Shown piece after piece: positions 23,190-31,738 of a stretch of 36,941 bases of DNA. Below the pieces are notes generated by a model that saw only the letters and a list, made by a program, of their open reading frames with translations, ran no database searches and was not told the origin of the DNA. Within the stretch, counting starts at the first letter, position 1. Each line of letters opens with the position of its first letter. A program made the translations under genes and the position numbers. Source of the stretch: Chloroflexota bacterium (GTDB lineage Bacteria > Chloroflexota > Anaerolineae > UBA2200); NCBI GenBank assembly GCA_014360905.1, contig JACIWW010000027.1, positions 1 through 36,941 of the forward strand, given 5' to 3'.

Positions 23190-24902
23190 TTACATTTGAG
23201 CGGGCTGCAGATCCTTCACGACTAGTTCTATCCATTCGCGATCGTTCCAAGTGTTGCTCTGCAATGTGTAGACGATGTCTATGCGCTCAGAGAGGTTCTC
23301 TGAGGCAATCTCTTGAAAAGCGATAGCATCCCACACTGCTATACCATCGCTCAATTTGAATTTCAAACCTGTTCGTTCTGTACCAATGGGACGGCAGTCA
23401 CGGACTTGCACATTGTAGCTGACGAACGTTGGCCTGGGATTGCCCACGCCAAAGGGCTGCAATTCCTCCAAAAGGGCTAAGGTTTCCCCATTGGCTTGGG
23501 TAAGCGGGAGAATGGCATCAATCTTGAGCGGGGGTACCAAATCCTGTGGCGTCAATTGATTAGCCGCGATTTCACGCAACTTGACGCAAAAGGCATCCAG
23601 GTTCTCGTTATGGATGGTGAACCCCGCTGCGGCGGCGTGTCCCCCGTGCTTAACCAGCAAATCTTCACATGCATCCAGGGCTTTTGTGATGTGGAAAGCG
23701 CCGATGCTGCGCGCCGAGCCTTTGCTCTGCTCCTCCCCCACAGCGATGACGAGCGTTGGGCGGTAGAACTCTTCCGTGATGCGGCTGGCCACCAATCCAG
23801 CGATGCCCACGCTATAAGTGGGATCGGCCAAGATATAGATCAAGTCATCGCCTAGGGCAAGGACCTCTTGGCGGGCTTTTTCCACCATGTCGTTCATGAG
23901 TTGCTGTCGCTCGCGGTTCTGTGCGCCGAGTTGCTGAGCCAATGGAACTGCTTCATCCATAGAAGATGTAGTCAGCAGTTTGTAACTAGCCATGGCAGTA
24001 TCCAAACGCCCTGCGGCATTCAGGCGCGGGCCGAGCACAAAGCCGATGGTGGTTGTATCTACCTGCTCTGGCTGCAGCCCGGCTTCTTCCAGCATGGCCG
24101 CAATTCCTGGCCGGCGCGCTTTCCTAAGTTCTTCCAATCCGCGATACACCAATGCGCGGTTCTCACTAATCAGGGGAGCTAGATCGGCCACTGTGCCCAA
24201 AGCGACCAGGTCTAGCATTTCTTCTTCCTCTGGTAAGGCACCTTTGCTCTTGGAAACCGGCACCCGGTTTTCAGCACGCAACAGAGCCTGAGCCAGTTTG
24301 AAAGCCAGCCCTACACCCGCGAATTGTTTGAATGGATAACGGTCATCTTCACGCCGAGGGTCAATGACGGCCACGGCTGGAGGCAATTCTTCTCCCAGCG
24401 CATGGTGATCGGTGATGATCACATCTAGGCCTCGTTTGCGTGCACATGCTACCTCCTGAACCGAGCGCACACCGCAATCCACTGTCACAACCAGCTTGAT
24501 GCCCTGACTTGCCAAGGTTTCCAAGGCTGGAATGTTTAGCCCATAGCCTTCGTCCATGCGATTGGGTATGTAAGGAATTACCCGCGCACCCAAGGCGCGC
24601 AATGTCGGCACCAGCAGCGCTGTGGCTGCCACACCGTCCACATCATAGTCGCCATAGACCGCAATCGCTTCCCCAGCACGAATTGCCTGGCGCAGACGAG
24701 TAACAGCCTCATTCATGCCCTTCAGCAGGAAAGGGTTATCCAAAGCAAAATTGCGCGCCAGAAATGACCTTACCTCATCGGGCGTGCGTATCTGACGGTT
24801 GTATAGAAGTTGCATGAGAAGCGGTGGCACGTCTGGGCAGCTTGCTAGATGCTCTTCGGGAGCAGGTGGTAGAACTTCCCAGCGCTTTTGCAATACAGTC
24901 AA
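23190..24902 (-). CDS. recJ: Single-stranded-DNA-specific exonuclease RecJ
   Basis: RecJ degrades single-stranded DNA 5' to 3' in recombination and mismatch repair. The 570-residue product has the DHH-phosphoesterase motifs: D85-Y-D87-V-D89-G, Asp142 in V-D-C-G, and D165-H166-H167, followed by the DHHA1 G-G-H-A-A-A-A-G motif and a C-terminal OB fold. All metal ligands appear present and the length is normal. The start is TTG at 24902 with GAGG 8 bases upstream. It is the first gene of a - strand run (recJ, TPR protein, MFS, ATPase/winged helix) with gaps of 55, 3 and 8 bases. Confidence 0.97.
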   Translation of the reverse strand: MTVLQKRWEVLPPAPEEHLASCPDVPPLLMQLLYNRQIRTPDEVRSFLARNFALDNPFLLKGMNEAVTRLRQAIRAGEAIAVYGDYDVDGVAATALLVPTLRALGARVIPYIPNRMDEGYGLNIPALETLASQGIKLVVTVDCGVRSVQEVACARKRGLDVIITDHHALGEELPPAVAVIDPRREDDRYPFKQFAGVGLAFKLAQALLRAENRVPVSKSKGALPEEEEMLDLVALGTVADLAPLISENRALVYRGLEELRKARRPGIAAMLEEAGLQPEQVDTTTIGFVLGPRLNAAGRLDTAMASYKLLTTSSMDEAVPLAQQLGAQNRERQQLMNDMVEKARQEVLALGDDLIYILADPTYSVGIAGLVASRITEEFYRPTLVIAVGEEQSKGSARSIGAFHITKALDACEDLLVKHGGHAAAAGFTIHNENLDAFCVKLREIAANQLTPQDLVPPLKIDAILPLTQANGETLALLEELQPFGVGNPRPTFVSYNVQVRDCRPIGTERTGLKFKLSDGIAVWDAIAFQEIASENLSERIDIVYTLQSNTWNDREWIELVVKDLQPAQM

Positions 24903-24944
24903 CGGACCAGCCTCGCCTTAATACTTACCTCACGGTTCATCATG

Positions 24945-24973
24945 ATTATATGCTGATAGATAGAAAACGCCAA
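24945..24973 (-). promoter_or_regulatory. Promoter for the recJ operon
   Basis: On the - strand TTGGCG (24973-24968) and TATAAT (24950-24945) are 17 bases apart, about 42 bases before the recJ start codon. Confidence 0.62.
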
Positions 24974-25018
24974 GGTTAGCTCCCAAGAGGTGTGGCGAAC
25001 AAGTTCCTTGGCTTACAT

Positions 25019-25046
25019 TGCCCAATTGGCTTTGGCCAATTGGGCA
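25019..25046. repeat. Perfect 12-bp inverted repeat between recJ and the tRNA genes
   Basis: TGCCCAATTGGC (25019-25030) and its exact complement (25035-25046) flank a TTTG loop. A smaller pair, GCCAAGG (24970-24976) and CCTTGGC (25006-25012), lies just before it. There is no T-run on either side, so it is not a standard terminator. Confidence 0.8.
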
Positions 25047-25095
25047 GTCGCAAGTTTTCTCCCTGCCTTCTCTTCATCCTTAGTAGTTCGCCTAT

Positions 25096-25124
25096 TTGAC
25101 ACGAACTTTATCCTGTTGTATACT
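25096..25124 (+). promoter_or_regulatory. Promoter for the tRNA-Lys/tRNA-Thr genes
   Basis: TTGACA (25096-25101), 17-base spacer, TATACT (25119-25124), about 25 bases before the first tRNA. Confidence 0.82.
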
Positions 25125-25148
25125 GTACCTTGCCCAACGGAGGGCGAT

Positions 25149-25222
25149 GAGCCGTTAGCTCAGCCAGGTAGAGCACCTGCCTTTTAAGCAGGGTGTCGCG
25201 CGTTCGAGTCGCGCACGGCTCA
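25149..25222 (+). tRNA. tRNA-Lys (anticodon TTT)
   Basis: The acceptor stem GAGCCGT pairs with ACGGCTC. The D stem is GCTC/GAGC, the anticodon stem CCTGC/GCAGG encloses CTTTTAA with anticodon TTT, and the T stem GCGCG/CGCGC encloses TTCGAGT. The discriminator is A and no CCA is encoded. Confidence 0.97.
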
Positions 25223-25235
25223 TTGGTGTTGATAT

Positions 25236-25308
25236 GCCACCCTAGCTCAATCGGCAGAGCAAGCGCTTCGTAAGCGCTGGGTTTCCAGTTCAAGTCTGGA
25301 GGGTGGCT
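25236..25308 (+). tRNA. tRNA-Thr (anticodon CGT)
   Basis: The acceptor stem GCCACCC pairs with GGGTGGC. The D stem is GCTC/GAGC, the anticodon stem AGCGC/GCGCT encloses TTCGTAA with anticodon CGT, and the T stem TCCAG/CTGGA encloses TTCAAGT. CCA is not encoded. It lies 13 bases after tRNA-Lys. Confidence 0.97.
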
Positions 25309-25327
25309 TGATTCAGACATTCGTGAT

Positions 25328-25356
25328 TTGACAAATTAGTTGAAGGAAAGTACACT
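25328..25356 (+). promoter_or_regulatory. Promoter for tRNA-Leu
   Basis: TTGACA (25328-25333), 17-base spacer, TACACT (25351-25356). It gives tRNA-Leu its own start in addition to read-through from the upstream pair. Confidence 0.68.
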
Positions 25357-25367
25357 AACACTGTCAT

Positions 25368-25452
25368 GCCGGGGTGGCGAAACTGGCAGACGCGCTAGGT
25401 TCAGGGCTTAGTGAGCATTGCGCTCATGTGGGTTCAAGTCCCACCCCCGGCA
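25368..25452 (+). tRNA. tRNA-Leu (anticodon CAG)
   Basis: An 85-base class II tRNA. The acceptor stem GCCGGGG pairs with CCCCGGC, the anticodon stem CTAGG/CTTAG (one G-T pair) encloses TTCAGGG with anticodon CAG, a long variable arm (TGAGC...GCTCA) follows, and the T loop is TTCAAGT. The discriminator is A with no encoded CCA. Confidence 0.97.
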
Positions 25453-25462
25453 TCAACAAGTT

Positions 25463-25492
25463 CCCAGATGCACTATGCCATCTGGGTTTTTT
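25463..25492 (+). terminator. Rho-independent terminator of the tRNA cluster
   Basis: CCCAGATG (25463-25470) and CATCTGGG (25479-25486) form a perfect 8-bp stem with an 8-base loop, followed by TTTTTT (25487-25492). Confidence 0.93.
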
Positions 25493-25636
25493 GCTTTCTA
25501 TGCCTTTTCGCTCTCTGCTGGGTCATCGGTCATCACTTGAGAGAGTTGGGGAAAAGTGATAAAATGGTGACGCAGATGAGGCCAGTATTGGTGCAGAAAC
25601 AGCTCCGGGTTGTAGGAACCAAGTAAGGAGATTCAT

Positions 25637-26299
25637 TTGTTGCTGACACTCTTTCATCGCATGGCACCCCTTGCTTCTTCGCGCGCTCCTCAGCTTGTGA
25701 GCGGTTTGGTTGCTTGTGGAGCCATATCGTTCGTTGTCTCTGATTTTCGTCTGGGAGCGTGGATTTTCCTCGGGCAGCGCTTGATTCTCATCGCACTCCT
25801 TTGGTCTGCTATTGGAATCCCCTCAGCGCTCGCGAGCACAATCGCGTCCGTAGCTATTGCCCTCATTTTTTCCCTCACTGCTTGGCGCTTATGGTGGGTA
25901 CAACGCGCCGTAAGGAAAGGAGCAACAGAAATTGCCCCAAACAAACCTGCGCTGAATCGATTTTCGCTGCGCCTGGTGACTGCCGCATTGGGGATATTGG
26001 TGAGCTATGGCCTAGTGCAGAAATATCATGTCTATCCGTTGCCTTTTGTCACCACTTTCGCTATCGCATGGCTTTTTATGAGCAGCCTGCTCTGCTTGGT
26101 GCTGTATGATCATGCCTTGCACGCGAGTCTGGGCATTTTGAGTTTTGCCGACGGCTGTCGAATCCTGTATGCTCTCTGGCAACCTAACCCCATGGTATGG
26201 GGGCTCTGGGCAGCCTGCGACGTGCTGGTAGCACTAGCCGCTTCCCACTTACACAATGGGGAGGCCGTCATTACCAAAAGCCAATCGCGGGAGAACTGA
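25637..26299 (+). CDS. HyfE/NuoK-like multi-pass membrane protein
   Basis: A 220-residue protein with about six membrane helices. The C-terminal half ('H-A-S-L-G-I-L-S-F-A-D-G' and 'D-V-L-V-A-L-A-A-S-H-L') has the outline of the hydrogenase-4 subunit E/NuoK fold. Its stop is followed after one base by the start of an antiporter-like subunit, the normal partner of HyfE. The start is TTG at 25637 with AAGGAG 6 bases upstream. Assignment rests on topology, a loose motif match and the neighbour; similarity is distant. Confidence 0.6.
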   Translation: MLLTLFHRMAPLASSRAPQLVSGLVACGAISFVVSDFRLGAWIFLGQRLILIALLWSAIGIPSALASTIASVAIALIFSLTAWRLWWVQRAVRKGATEIAPNKPALNRFSLRLVTAALGILVSYGLVQKYHVYPLPFVTTFAIAWLFMSSLLCLVLYDHALHASLGILSFADGCRILYALWQPNPMVWGLWAACDVLVALAASHLHNGEAVITKSQSREN

Positions 26300-26300
26300 A

Positions 26301-27668
26301 GTGCAACCATACTGGCTGTGTTTGATAGCGCTCATAGGCGCTGGTGCTGTGGGCATAATACAAAGATGGCGTGCCCCAATGGTTGGGCTTGGCCTTGCCA
26401 CGATGATCGCTTGTACGCGTTTGGTCCTTGCACTGCCTCTGAATGAGACTGCGACTTTTCTAGGGCAGCCCTGGAGCCTTGACCAAAGCACACAGGCACT
26501 GTTGACCTTTGTGTATGGGACGACTATGGTTCTGCTGGCTATCGCTGCGACAGCGGAGCAGGCCGAATCGTTTTATGCCCCTGTTTTGGCAAGCGTAGGC
26601 TTGCTCAGTGTAGCGATCCTGCTACGCTCTTGGTTATCCTTCCTTTTGCTGCCCGCTGCTCTGATTGTACTGGTGCTTGCTACCCCACCAGCTTTCCCCA
26701 CCTCGCTGCGCGGTGCCTCACGCTTCTTGGCTTGGGCCACCCTGCCAGTTCCATTTCTACTGGCTATTCCTATCCTCTTAGAGCGTTTTGCCCTGTTTCC
26801 AGACCAGCAACTGCTTGCGTATCGGAGCGCGTGGTTAGTGGTGCCACCTCTTGTCTTATGGCTAACCCTATTCCCCTTGCATGGGACAACACCGCTGTGG
26901 GCTAGCGGCAATCCGCATCTCACACTGACCTTCCTTTGGACCGTGAAAGACTGGGTTGTTCTCCACCTTTTCTTAACGCTATGGCAGCAGAATCCGGTAT
27001 TGCATACGGAAGGTGTCACGGCTACGCTGAGCGGTTTAGGCCTATTGACGACGGTTTTCAGCGGCGTATGGGCGGTTATTCAAACAAGTCCTTCTGCTGT
27101 GCTGGGTTGTGCTGCCATAAGCGTGCTGGGTCTCGTGGTGCAAGGCGTAGCTGTAGGTTCAGGAGAGGGTCTTTTGGGTGCGATGTCGTGGCTAGTGCAC
27201 AGATCAGTGGCGGTGTTGCTGGCCAGTTCGGCGCTGATAGCATTATACAGTCAATCTATTGCAGACGGAGAAGAAGCGAAGGCACAGTCCTTTCCTTGGC
27301 AAGGATTGATACTATTCATTATCTTTATCGTTTGTGTGTTGGACTTGGCGGGCATGCCCCTTATCTCGAGAGGACTTTTGGGCTACCAGAAAGTGGATAA
27401 GGTATTGCAGGAAACACAACCTCGCGTGATACAAGCATTGTGGATACGCTCTGCTGGTATTATCATCGGATTGATACGCGTTAGTTGGCGGCTCTGGCAT
27501 GACCAAGTACGCGCTTCGGCAGGGCGTATCCGCTTCCTGTCTTTTTCATTGGTGATCTGCATCTTTCTCGTTTTGCTTTGGCTGGAATTATCCTCCTCAC
27601 TTGTAATAGATTGGGTTTCGACTGTCGCAGCACCATTTTCCGCTCCTTTGACAACCCCCTTTTCATGA
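26301..27668 (+). CDS. Divergent NuoN/HyfB-type antiporter-like membrane subunit
   Basis: From GTG 26301 (GGGAG 7 bases before it) the product has 455 residues and some twelve or more membrane helices. 'F-P-L-H-G-T-T-P-L-W-A-S' stands where antiporter-like subunits have P-F-H-x-W-L-P-x-A, Lys216 in 'L-W-T-V-K-D-W' matches the helix-7 lysine, and 'L-D-L-A-G-M-P-L-I-S-R-G' matches the 'L-A-G-I-P' helix. I do not find the conserved helix-5 glutamate, so proton pumping may be lost or altered. No NADH or hydrogenase subunits lie nearby, so this is an orphan HyfE-antiporter pair. An in-frame ATG at 26256 would overlap the previous gene. Confidence 0.68.
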   Translation: MQPYWLCLIALIGAGAVGIIQRWRAPMVGLGLATMIACTRLVLALPLNETATFLGQPWSLDQSTQALLTFVYGTTMVLLAIAATAEQAESFYAPVLASVGLLSVAILLRSWLSFLLLPAALIVLVLATPPAFPTSLRGASRFLAWATLPVPFLLAIPILLERFALFPDQQLLAYRSAWLVVPPLVLWLTLFPLHGTTPLWASGNPHLTLTFLWTVKDWVVLHLFLTLWQQNPVLHTEGVTATLSGLGLLTTVFSGVWAVIQTSPSAVLGCAAISVLGLVVQGVAVGSGEGLLGAMSWLVHRSVAVLLASSALIALYSQSIADGEEAKAQSFPWQGLILFIIFIVCVLDLAGMPLISRGLLGYQKVDKVLQETQPRVIQALWIRSAGIIIGLIRVSWRLWHDQVRASAGRIRFLSFSLVICIFLVLLWLELSSSLVIDWVSTVAAPFSAPLTTPFS

Positions 27669-27676
27669 CATATAAT
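27648..27676 (+). promoter_or_regulatory. Consensus sigma-70 promoter for ftsK
   Basis: TTGACA (27648-27653) and TATAAT (27671-27676) with a 17-base spacer match consensus fully. The -35 box lies inside the end of the preceding gene, and the ftsK start is about 58 bases downstream. Confidence 0.82.
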
Positions 27677-27734
27677 TATGATGAAGTGAGTGTCTTACCA
27701 GATGCTTTTCTCTCAGCCGAGAGGAGCTTGATCC

Positions 27735-29915
27735 GTGTCAACCAAAAAAAGCCCTAAGAAACAACGCCCGCAGGGAATACCGATTACCTTGGATCAGGCC
27801 TTGCAAAAAGAGATATTGGGCGTGCTGCTCATTGCTCTGGGGGGTGTGACCGCTCTGGCCTTGTTGTCCATTACCAGAGGCACTTTGAGCAAAGCATGGA
27901 GCATGTCCTTGCGGCGTATCTTTGGCTGGGGTGCCTACCCGATGGTTTTGCTCTTGCTCGTTGCCGGTCTGCTCTTCCTATGGGATGATCTGCGCAAGCG
28001 CCTCTCCATTCCCACGCGAAGCATCGTTGCCCTGGAGATACTCTTCGTGGCCCTGTTGGGTCTTTCCCATCTCGTTATTGCGCCAGGACAGTCCCTCTTG
28101 GCGGCAGAAAAGGGTCAGGGAGGAGGATACATCGGCTGGGCAGTTAGCTACTTTCTCATCGCAGCAGTAGGACGAACGATCTCCTTTCTGATCCTGCTCT
28201 TGGCCATTTTCGTTAGTATTTGCCTGCTCTTCCGCCTCAATTGGAATGAATGGGTTGTAATTCTGGGCAAAATAAAAACCCGTCTGAAGAGCCTGGCTCC
28301 GCCACCTCAGCCAGTCGAGCCAGTTCGTACTCCTCAGATCGTACTCAGGGAGAAAAAACGGCTTGCTCAAGAGCAGCTCAGCACGCCTCAAAAAGCGCCC
28401 ATAGAGGTCCCATCCACGCCAGTGCGCACCCGCCGCATGCGCCAGGAGCGGGGCTTGCCACCTTTGGATTTGCTCAACGGAAGCGCCAATGAGCCTTATG
28501 GCGATGCAGATGTGCGTTACAAGAAGCAAATTATTGAGGAGACATTAGCCAGTTTTGGGGTACCTGTCAAAGTGGTTGAAATCAACCAAGGTCCAACGGT
28601 TACCCAATTTGGCGTGGAACCCGGTTTCGTAGAAACGCCAGAGCCAGATGGGCAAATACGGCGCAGGAAAGTCCGTGTCAGCAGAATTATGACCTTGCAG
28701 GATGATTTGGCGCTGGCGCTGGCAGCATCCCCTATTCGTATTGAGGCGCCTGTCCCGGGACGTTCAGTAGTGGGAATCGAGGTCCCGAACAGTAGCCCTT
28801 CGCTGGTCAATTTGCGTTGCGTGATGGAGTCCAAAGCCTTCCGTAGCATAGACTCTAAACTGAGGATTGCTTTAGGCTTGGATGTCTCTGGGCAACCGGT
28901 AGCAGCCGACTTGGCACAGATGCCACATCTACTAATCGCCGGCGCTACCGGCTCAGGTAAATCGGTATGTATGAACTCCATCACGGCATGCCTACTGTTC
29001 AACAACACTCCAGAGGACCTTCAGCTGCTTATGGTTGACCCAAAGATGGTGGAACTGACTGCTTTCAATGGCATTCCGCATCTTGTAGCACCTGTAGTAA
29101 CAGAGGTAGAGGAAGTTGTGCGGGCATTCCACTGGGTTACCAAGCAGATGGATGAGCGTTACCGGCTGTTCTCAGAGATGGGGGCCCGGAATATCGATGT
29201 CTATAATCAATTGATGGCTTCTAGGGGGCAGGCGAAGCTGCCCAATATGGTCATTCTTATTGACGAATTAGCTGACTTAATGGTGAGTGCACCAGAAGAG
29301 ATCGAACACGCCATCTGCCGCATCGCTCAACTGGCGCGGGCAACAGGCATTCACCTGGTCATTGCCACGCAACGTCCATCTGTAGACATTATCACTGGAT
29401 TGATCAAAGCAAACTTTCCCGCGCGCATCAGTTTTGCAGTAACTTCACAAATAGATTCACGGGTCATTTTGGATACAGCCGGTGCAGAGAAGCTGTTGGG
29501 GCGAGGGGACATGCTGTACATGGCTCCGGACTCGAGCAAGCTGATTCGTCTGCAAGGCTGCTTTGTTTCGGATGAGCAATTGGAGCGCTTGGTGAACTTT
29601 TGGCGCGAGAAGATAGATTGGCTTGTGCCACAAGCAGAAGCCAATGCCCCATGGCACGATGTGGACTTGGAAGAAGAAGGGGACGACCTATTGCAGCAGG
29701 CTATTGAACTGACACGTGGGCGAAGCAGCATATCCACCTCTTTTATCCAGCGCCATCTGCGCATCGGTTACCCACGAGCCGCACGCTTGATTGATCAGAT
29801 GGAAGAGCTGGGGATTGTTGGACCGGCTGAGAACGCTGGGCGTTCGCGGCGAGTGTTGATCAATGAATACGATTTTCAGGACGAGGAAAAATGGGATGAA
29901 TATACAACCGAATGA
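27735..29915 (+). CDS. ftsK: FtsK/SpoIIIE DNA translocase
   Basis: FtsK is a hexameric ATPase that pumps chromosome termini through the division septum. The 726-residue product has about four N-terminal membrane helices (roughly 28-175), a linker that is short for the family, the alpha/beta motor with Walker A G-A-T-G-S-G-K-S (403-410) and Walker B V-I-L-I-D-E (506-511), and a C-terminal gamma winged helix ('S-T-S-F-I-Q-R-H-L-R-I-G-Y-P-R-A') that reads KOPS-type sequences. GTG 27735 follows GAGAGGAG. Unlike the EccC-like protein at 681-4640 it has one P-loop and the gamma domain, so it is the housekeeping translocase, not a secretion motor. Confidence 0.96.
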   Translation: MSTKKSPKKQRPQGIPITLDQALQKEILGVLLIALGGVTALALLSITRGTLSKAWSMSLRRIFGWGAYPMVLLLLVAGLLFLWDDLRKRLSIPTRSIVALEILFVALLGLSHLVIAPGQSLLAAEKGQGGGYIGWAVSYFLIAAVGRTISFLILLLAIFVSICLLFRLNWNEWVVILGKIKTRLKSLAPPPQPVEPVRTPQIVLREKKRLAQEQLSTPQKAPIEVPSTPVRTRRMRQERGLPPLDLLNGSANEPYGDADVRYKKQIIEETLASFGVPVKVVEINQGPTVTQFGVEPGFVETPEPDGQIRRRKVRVSRIMTLQDDLALALAASPIRIEAPVPGRSVVGIEVPNSSPSLVNLRCVMESKAFRSIDSKLRIALGLDVSGQPVAADLAQMPHLLIAGATGSGKSVCMNSITACLLFNNTPEDLQLLMVDPKMVELTAFNGIPHLVAPVVTEVEEVVRAFHWVTKQMDERYRLFSEMGARNIDVYNQLMASRGQAKLPNMVILIDELADLMVSAPEEIEHAICRIAQLARATGIHLVIATQRPSVDIITGLIKANFPARISFAVTSQIDSRVILDTAGAEKLLGRGDMLYMAPDSSKLIRLQGCFVSDEQLERLVNFWREKIDWLVPQAEANAPWHDVDLEEEGDDLLQQAIELTRGRSSISTSFIQRHLRIGYPRAARLIDQMEELGIVGPAENAGRSRRVLINEYDFQDEEKWDEYTTE

Positions 29916-29948
29916 TTTTGCACAATCTGGCCAATAGAAAGCGGAAAT

Positions 29949-30716
29949 ATGATCTATATTGGTACTAGTGGTTACAGTTATGAAGACTGGGTAGGACCTT
30001 ATTATCCCGCGGACTTGCCCAAGACAGATTGGTTGACTTTCTACGCCCGCGAATTTCAGGCATGCGAGATCAATTTCACTTTCTATCGCTTGCCTGAGGC
30101 GCGCATTTTAGCGGCTATGGCGGACAAAACGCCCCAGGGATTTCTGTTCACCGTCAAAGCTACCCAGGAATTGACACACAAGCGCGAGGGCAATGCAGAA
30201 CTCTTCCCCAAGTTCGTGCGAGCGCTTAGGCCTTTGATCGAGGCCGGCAAATTTGGCTGTGTTCTGGCGCAGTTCCCCTATTCTTTCTATCCTAATGCCG
30301 AGAACCGTGACTATCTGAAGGCATTTCGTGATACAATGGCCGAGTTGCCAGTAGTGGTTGAATTTCGCAATGCGCGCTGGCTGACTGCGGAGTCCTTTGC
30401 CTTCTTAGAAGAAAACGACCTGGGTTTCTGCTGTGTGGATGAACCACGACTCAAGGGCTTGATCCCTCCCATAGCAGAAGCGACCAGTCGCATAGCCTAT
30501 GTGCGTTTCCACGGTCGCAATGCCAAAAAGTGGTGGCGCTATGATGAACCGTGGGAGCGCTATGATTATACCTACTCAAAAGAAGAACTAGAGGAATGGG
30601 TACCAAAAATTAGAGACCTGGGGGCGAAGGCTGAGAACACTTTCATCTTTGCCAATAACCACTGGCGAGCACAAGCAGTGGATACGGCGCGCCAATTGCG
30701 CTTGCTGTTACCATGA
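29949..30716 (+). CDS. DUF72 (YecE) family protein
   Basis: The 255-residue product shows the DUF72 hallmarks: 'I-G-T-S-G-Y-S-Y-x-D-W' at the start, 'C-E-I-N-F-T-F-Y-R-L-P', 'F-x-F-T-V-K-A' and late 'Y-V-R-F-H-G-R-N' and 'F-A-N-N-H' stretches. The fold is a TIM barrel of unknown reaction; no substrate is established. It starts 33 bases after ftsK with a weak ribosome site and is followed by a terminator-like hairpin, so it probably ends the ftsK transcript. Confidence 0.93.
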   Translation: MIYIGTSGYSYEDWVGPYYPADLPKTDWLTFYAREFQACEINFTFYRLPEARILAAMADKTPQGFLFTVKATQELTHKREGNAELFPKFVRALRPLIEAGKFGCVLAQFPYSFYPNAENRDYLKAFRDTMAELPVVVEFRNARWLTAESFAFLEENDLGFCCVDEPRLKGLIPPIAEATSRIAYVRFHGRNAKKWWRYDEPWERYDYTYSKEELEEWVPKIRDLGAKAENTFIFANNHWRAQAVDTARQLRLLLP

Positions 30717-30762
30717 AACTAGGGCCGTGCTCTCTGAAGATAGCCCAGACTCTCAGCCTTCA

Positions 30763-30800
30763 GCGTTAGCCTCTGCACTTTCAGGCTGACGCCTTCATTT
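30763..30800 (+). terminator. Probable terminator after the DUF72 gene
   Basis: GCGTTAGCCT (30763-30772) pairs with AGGCTGACGC (30783-30792) through ten pairs (one G-T) around a 10-base loop, followed by the T-rich but imperfect CTTCATTT. Confidence 0.6.
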
Positions 30801-30828
30801 GCTAATATCGCGCTAAAATTGATATAAT
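30799..30828 (+). promoter_or_regulatory. Promoter for yebC-ruvCA
   Basis: TTGCTA (30799-30804) and TATAAT (30823-30828) are 18 bases apart. The transcript would have a leader of about 120 bases before yebC. Confidence 0.6.
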
Positions 30829-30955
30829 GTACATACAGATTTGAGAAGTCAAGGGAAAGTGCCTATCCCATAGAAAGCGAACTCCCTGGTTGGATTCTAA
30901 CAATGTTGGGTATTTGTTCGCATTCGGATAGATACCGAAGGAGGTGTTTTTAACT

Positions 30956-31711
30956 ATGTCTGGACATTCGCATTGGGCCACGATCAAACGCACTAAAGGC
31001 GTGGCTGACGCCAGACGGGGACAATTGTTCACCAAATTGGGTCGAGAGATCGAAATTGCCGCCCGCGATGGCGGAGGCGACCCTGCTTCCAACTTTCGCT
31101 TGCGGCTTGCTATAGATAAAGCTAGACAGGCCGCTATGCCCAAAGAGAACATCGAGCGCGCTATTTTGCGCGGAACTGGTCAACTAAAGGGCGAAGCCAT
31201 AGAGGCAATTCAATACGAAGGCTATGGCCCCCAGGGAATCGCCATGATCGTCGAGGTGCTTACAAACAACCGCAATCGTGCTGTCTCTGAAGTACGGAGG
31301 GTTTTCTCCCGACATGGTGGAAACTTGGGTGCAACAGGCTCCGTTGCCTGGATGTTCGAACGCAAAGGCTATATCAGTATTGTACCGGATGATGGAAATG
31401 CTGAAGAGCTGGCACTTGCGGCCATTGACGCTGGCGCTGAAGATGTGAAGGTGGACAAAGACTTGGTCGAGGTTTTTACCAAGGCCGAGGACCTGCAGAA
31501 AGTCAAAGAGAGATTGGAACAACAGAAAATCTCGTTTACCAGCGCACAATTATCGTGGGTGCCCAAAACCATGGCGCGCATTGACGAGAAGGCAACGATT
31601 CAGAACATGCGTCTGATCGAAGCGCTGGAGGAATTGGATGATGTGCAGCAAGTCTACTCCAACCTCGAGATCAGCGACGAAGTCATGGCTGCGTATGAGG
31701 CAGAGCAGTAG
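30956..31711 (+). CDS. yebC: YebC/PmpR family translation/transcription regulator
   Basis: The 251-residue product starts with the family signature M-S-G-H-S-H-W-A-T-I-K and continues with 'A-R-R-G-Q-L-F-T-K-L-G-R-E-I', 'G-G-D-P', and 'L-T-N-N-R-N-R'. YebC proteins were described as transcription regulators and more recently as factors that help ribosomes through proline-rich stretches. ATG 30956 is chosen because AAGGAGGT (30938-30945) sits 10 bases before it. Placement ahead of ruvC-ruvA is the common bacterial order. Confidence 0.96.
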   Translation: MSGHSHWATIKRTKGVADARRGQLFTKLGREIEIAARDGGGDPASNFRLRLAIDKARQAAMPKENIERAILRGTGQLKGEAIEAIQYEGYGPQGIAMIVEVLTNNRNRAVSEVRRVFSRHGGNLGATGSVAWMFERKGYISIVPDDGNAEELALAAIDAGAEDVKVDKDLVEVFTKAEDLQKVKERLEQQKISFTSAQLSWVPKTMARIDEKATIQNMRLIEALEELDDVQQVYSNLEISDEVMAAYEAEQ

Positions 31712-31738
31712 CTTTGCTTCACCCAAGAGTTAGCGGCT

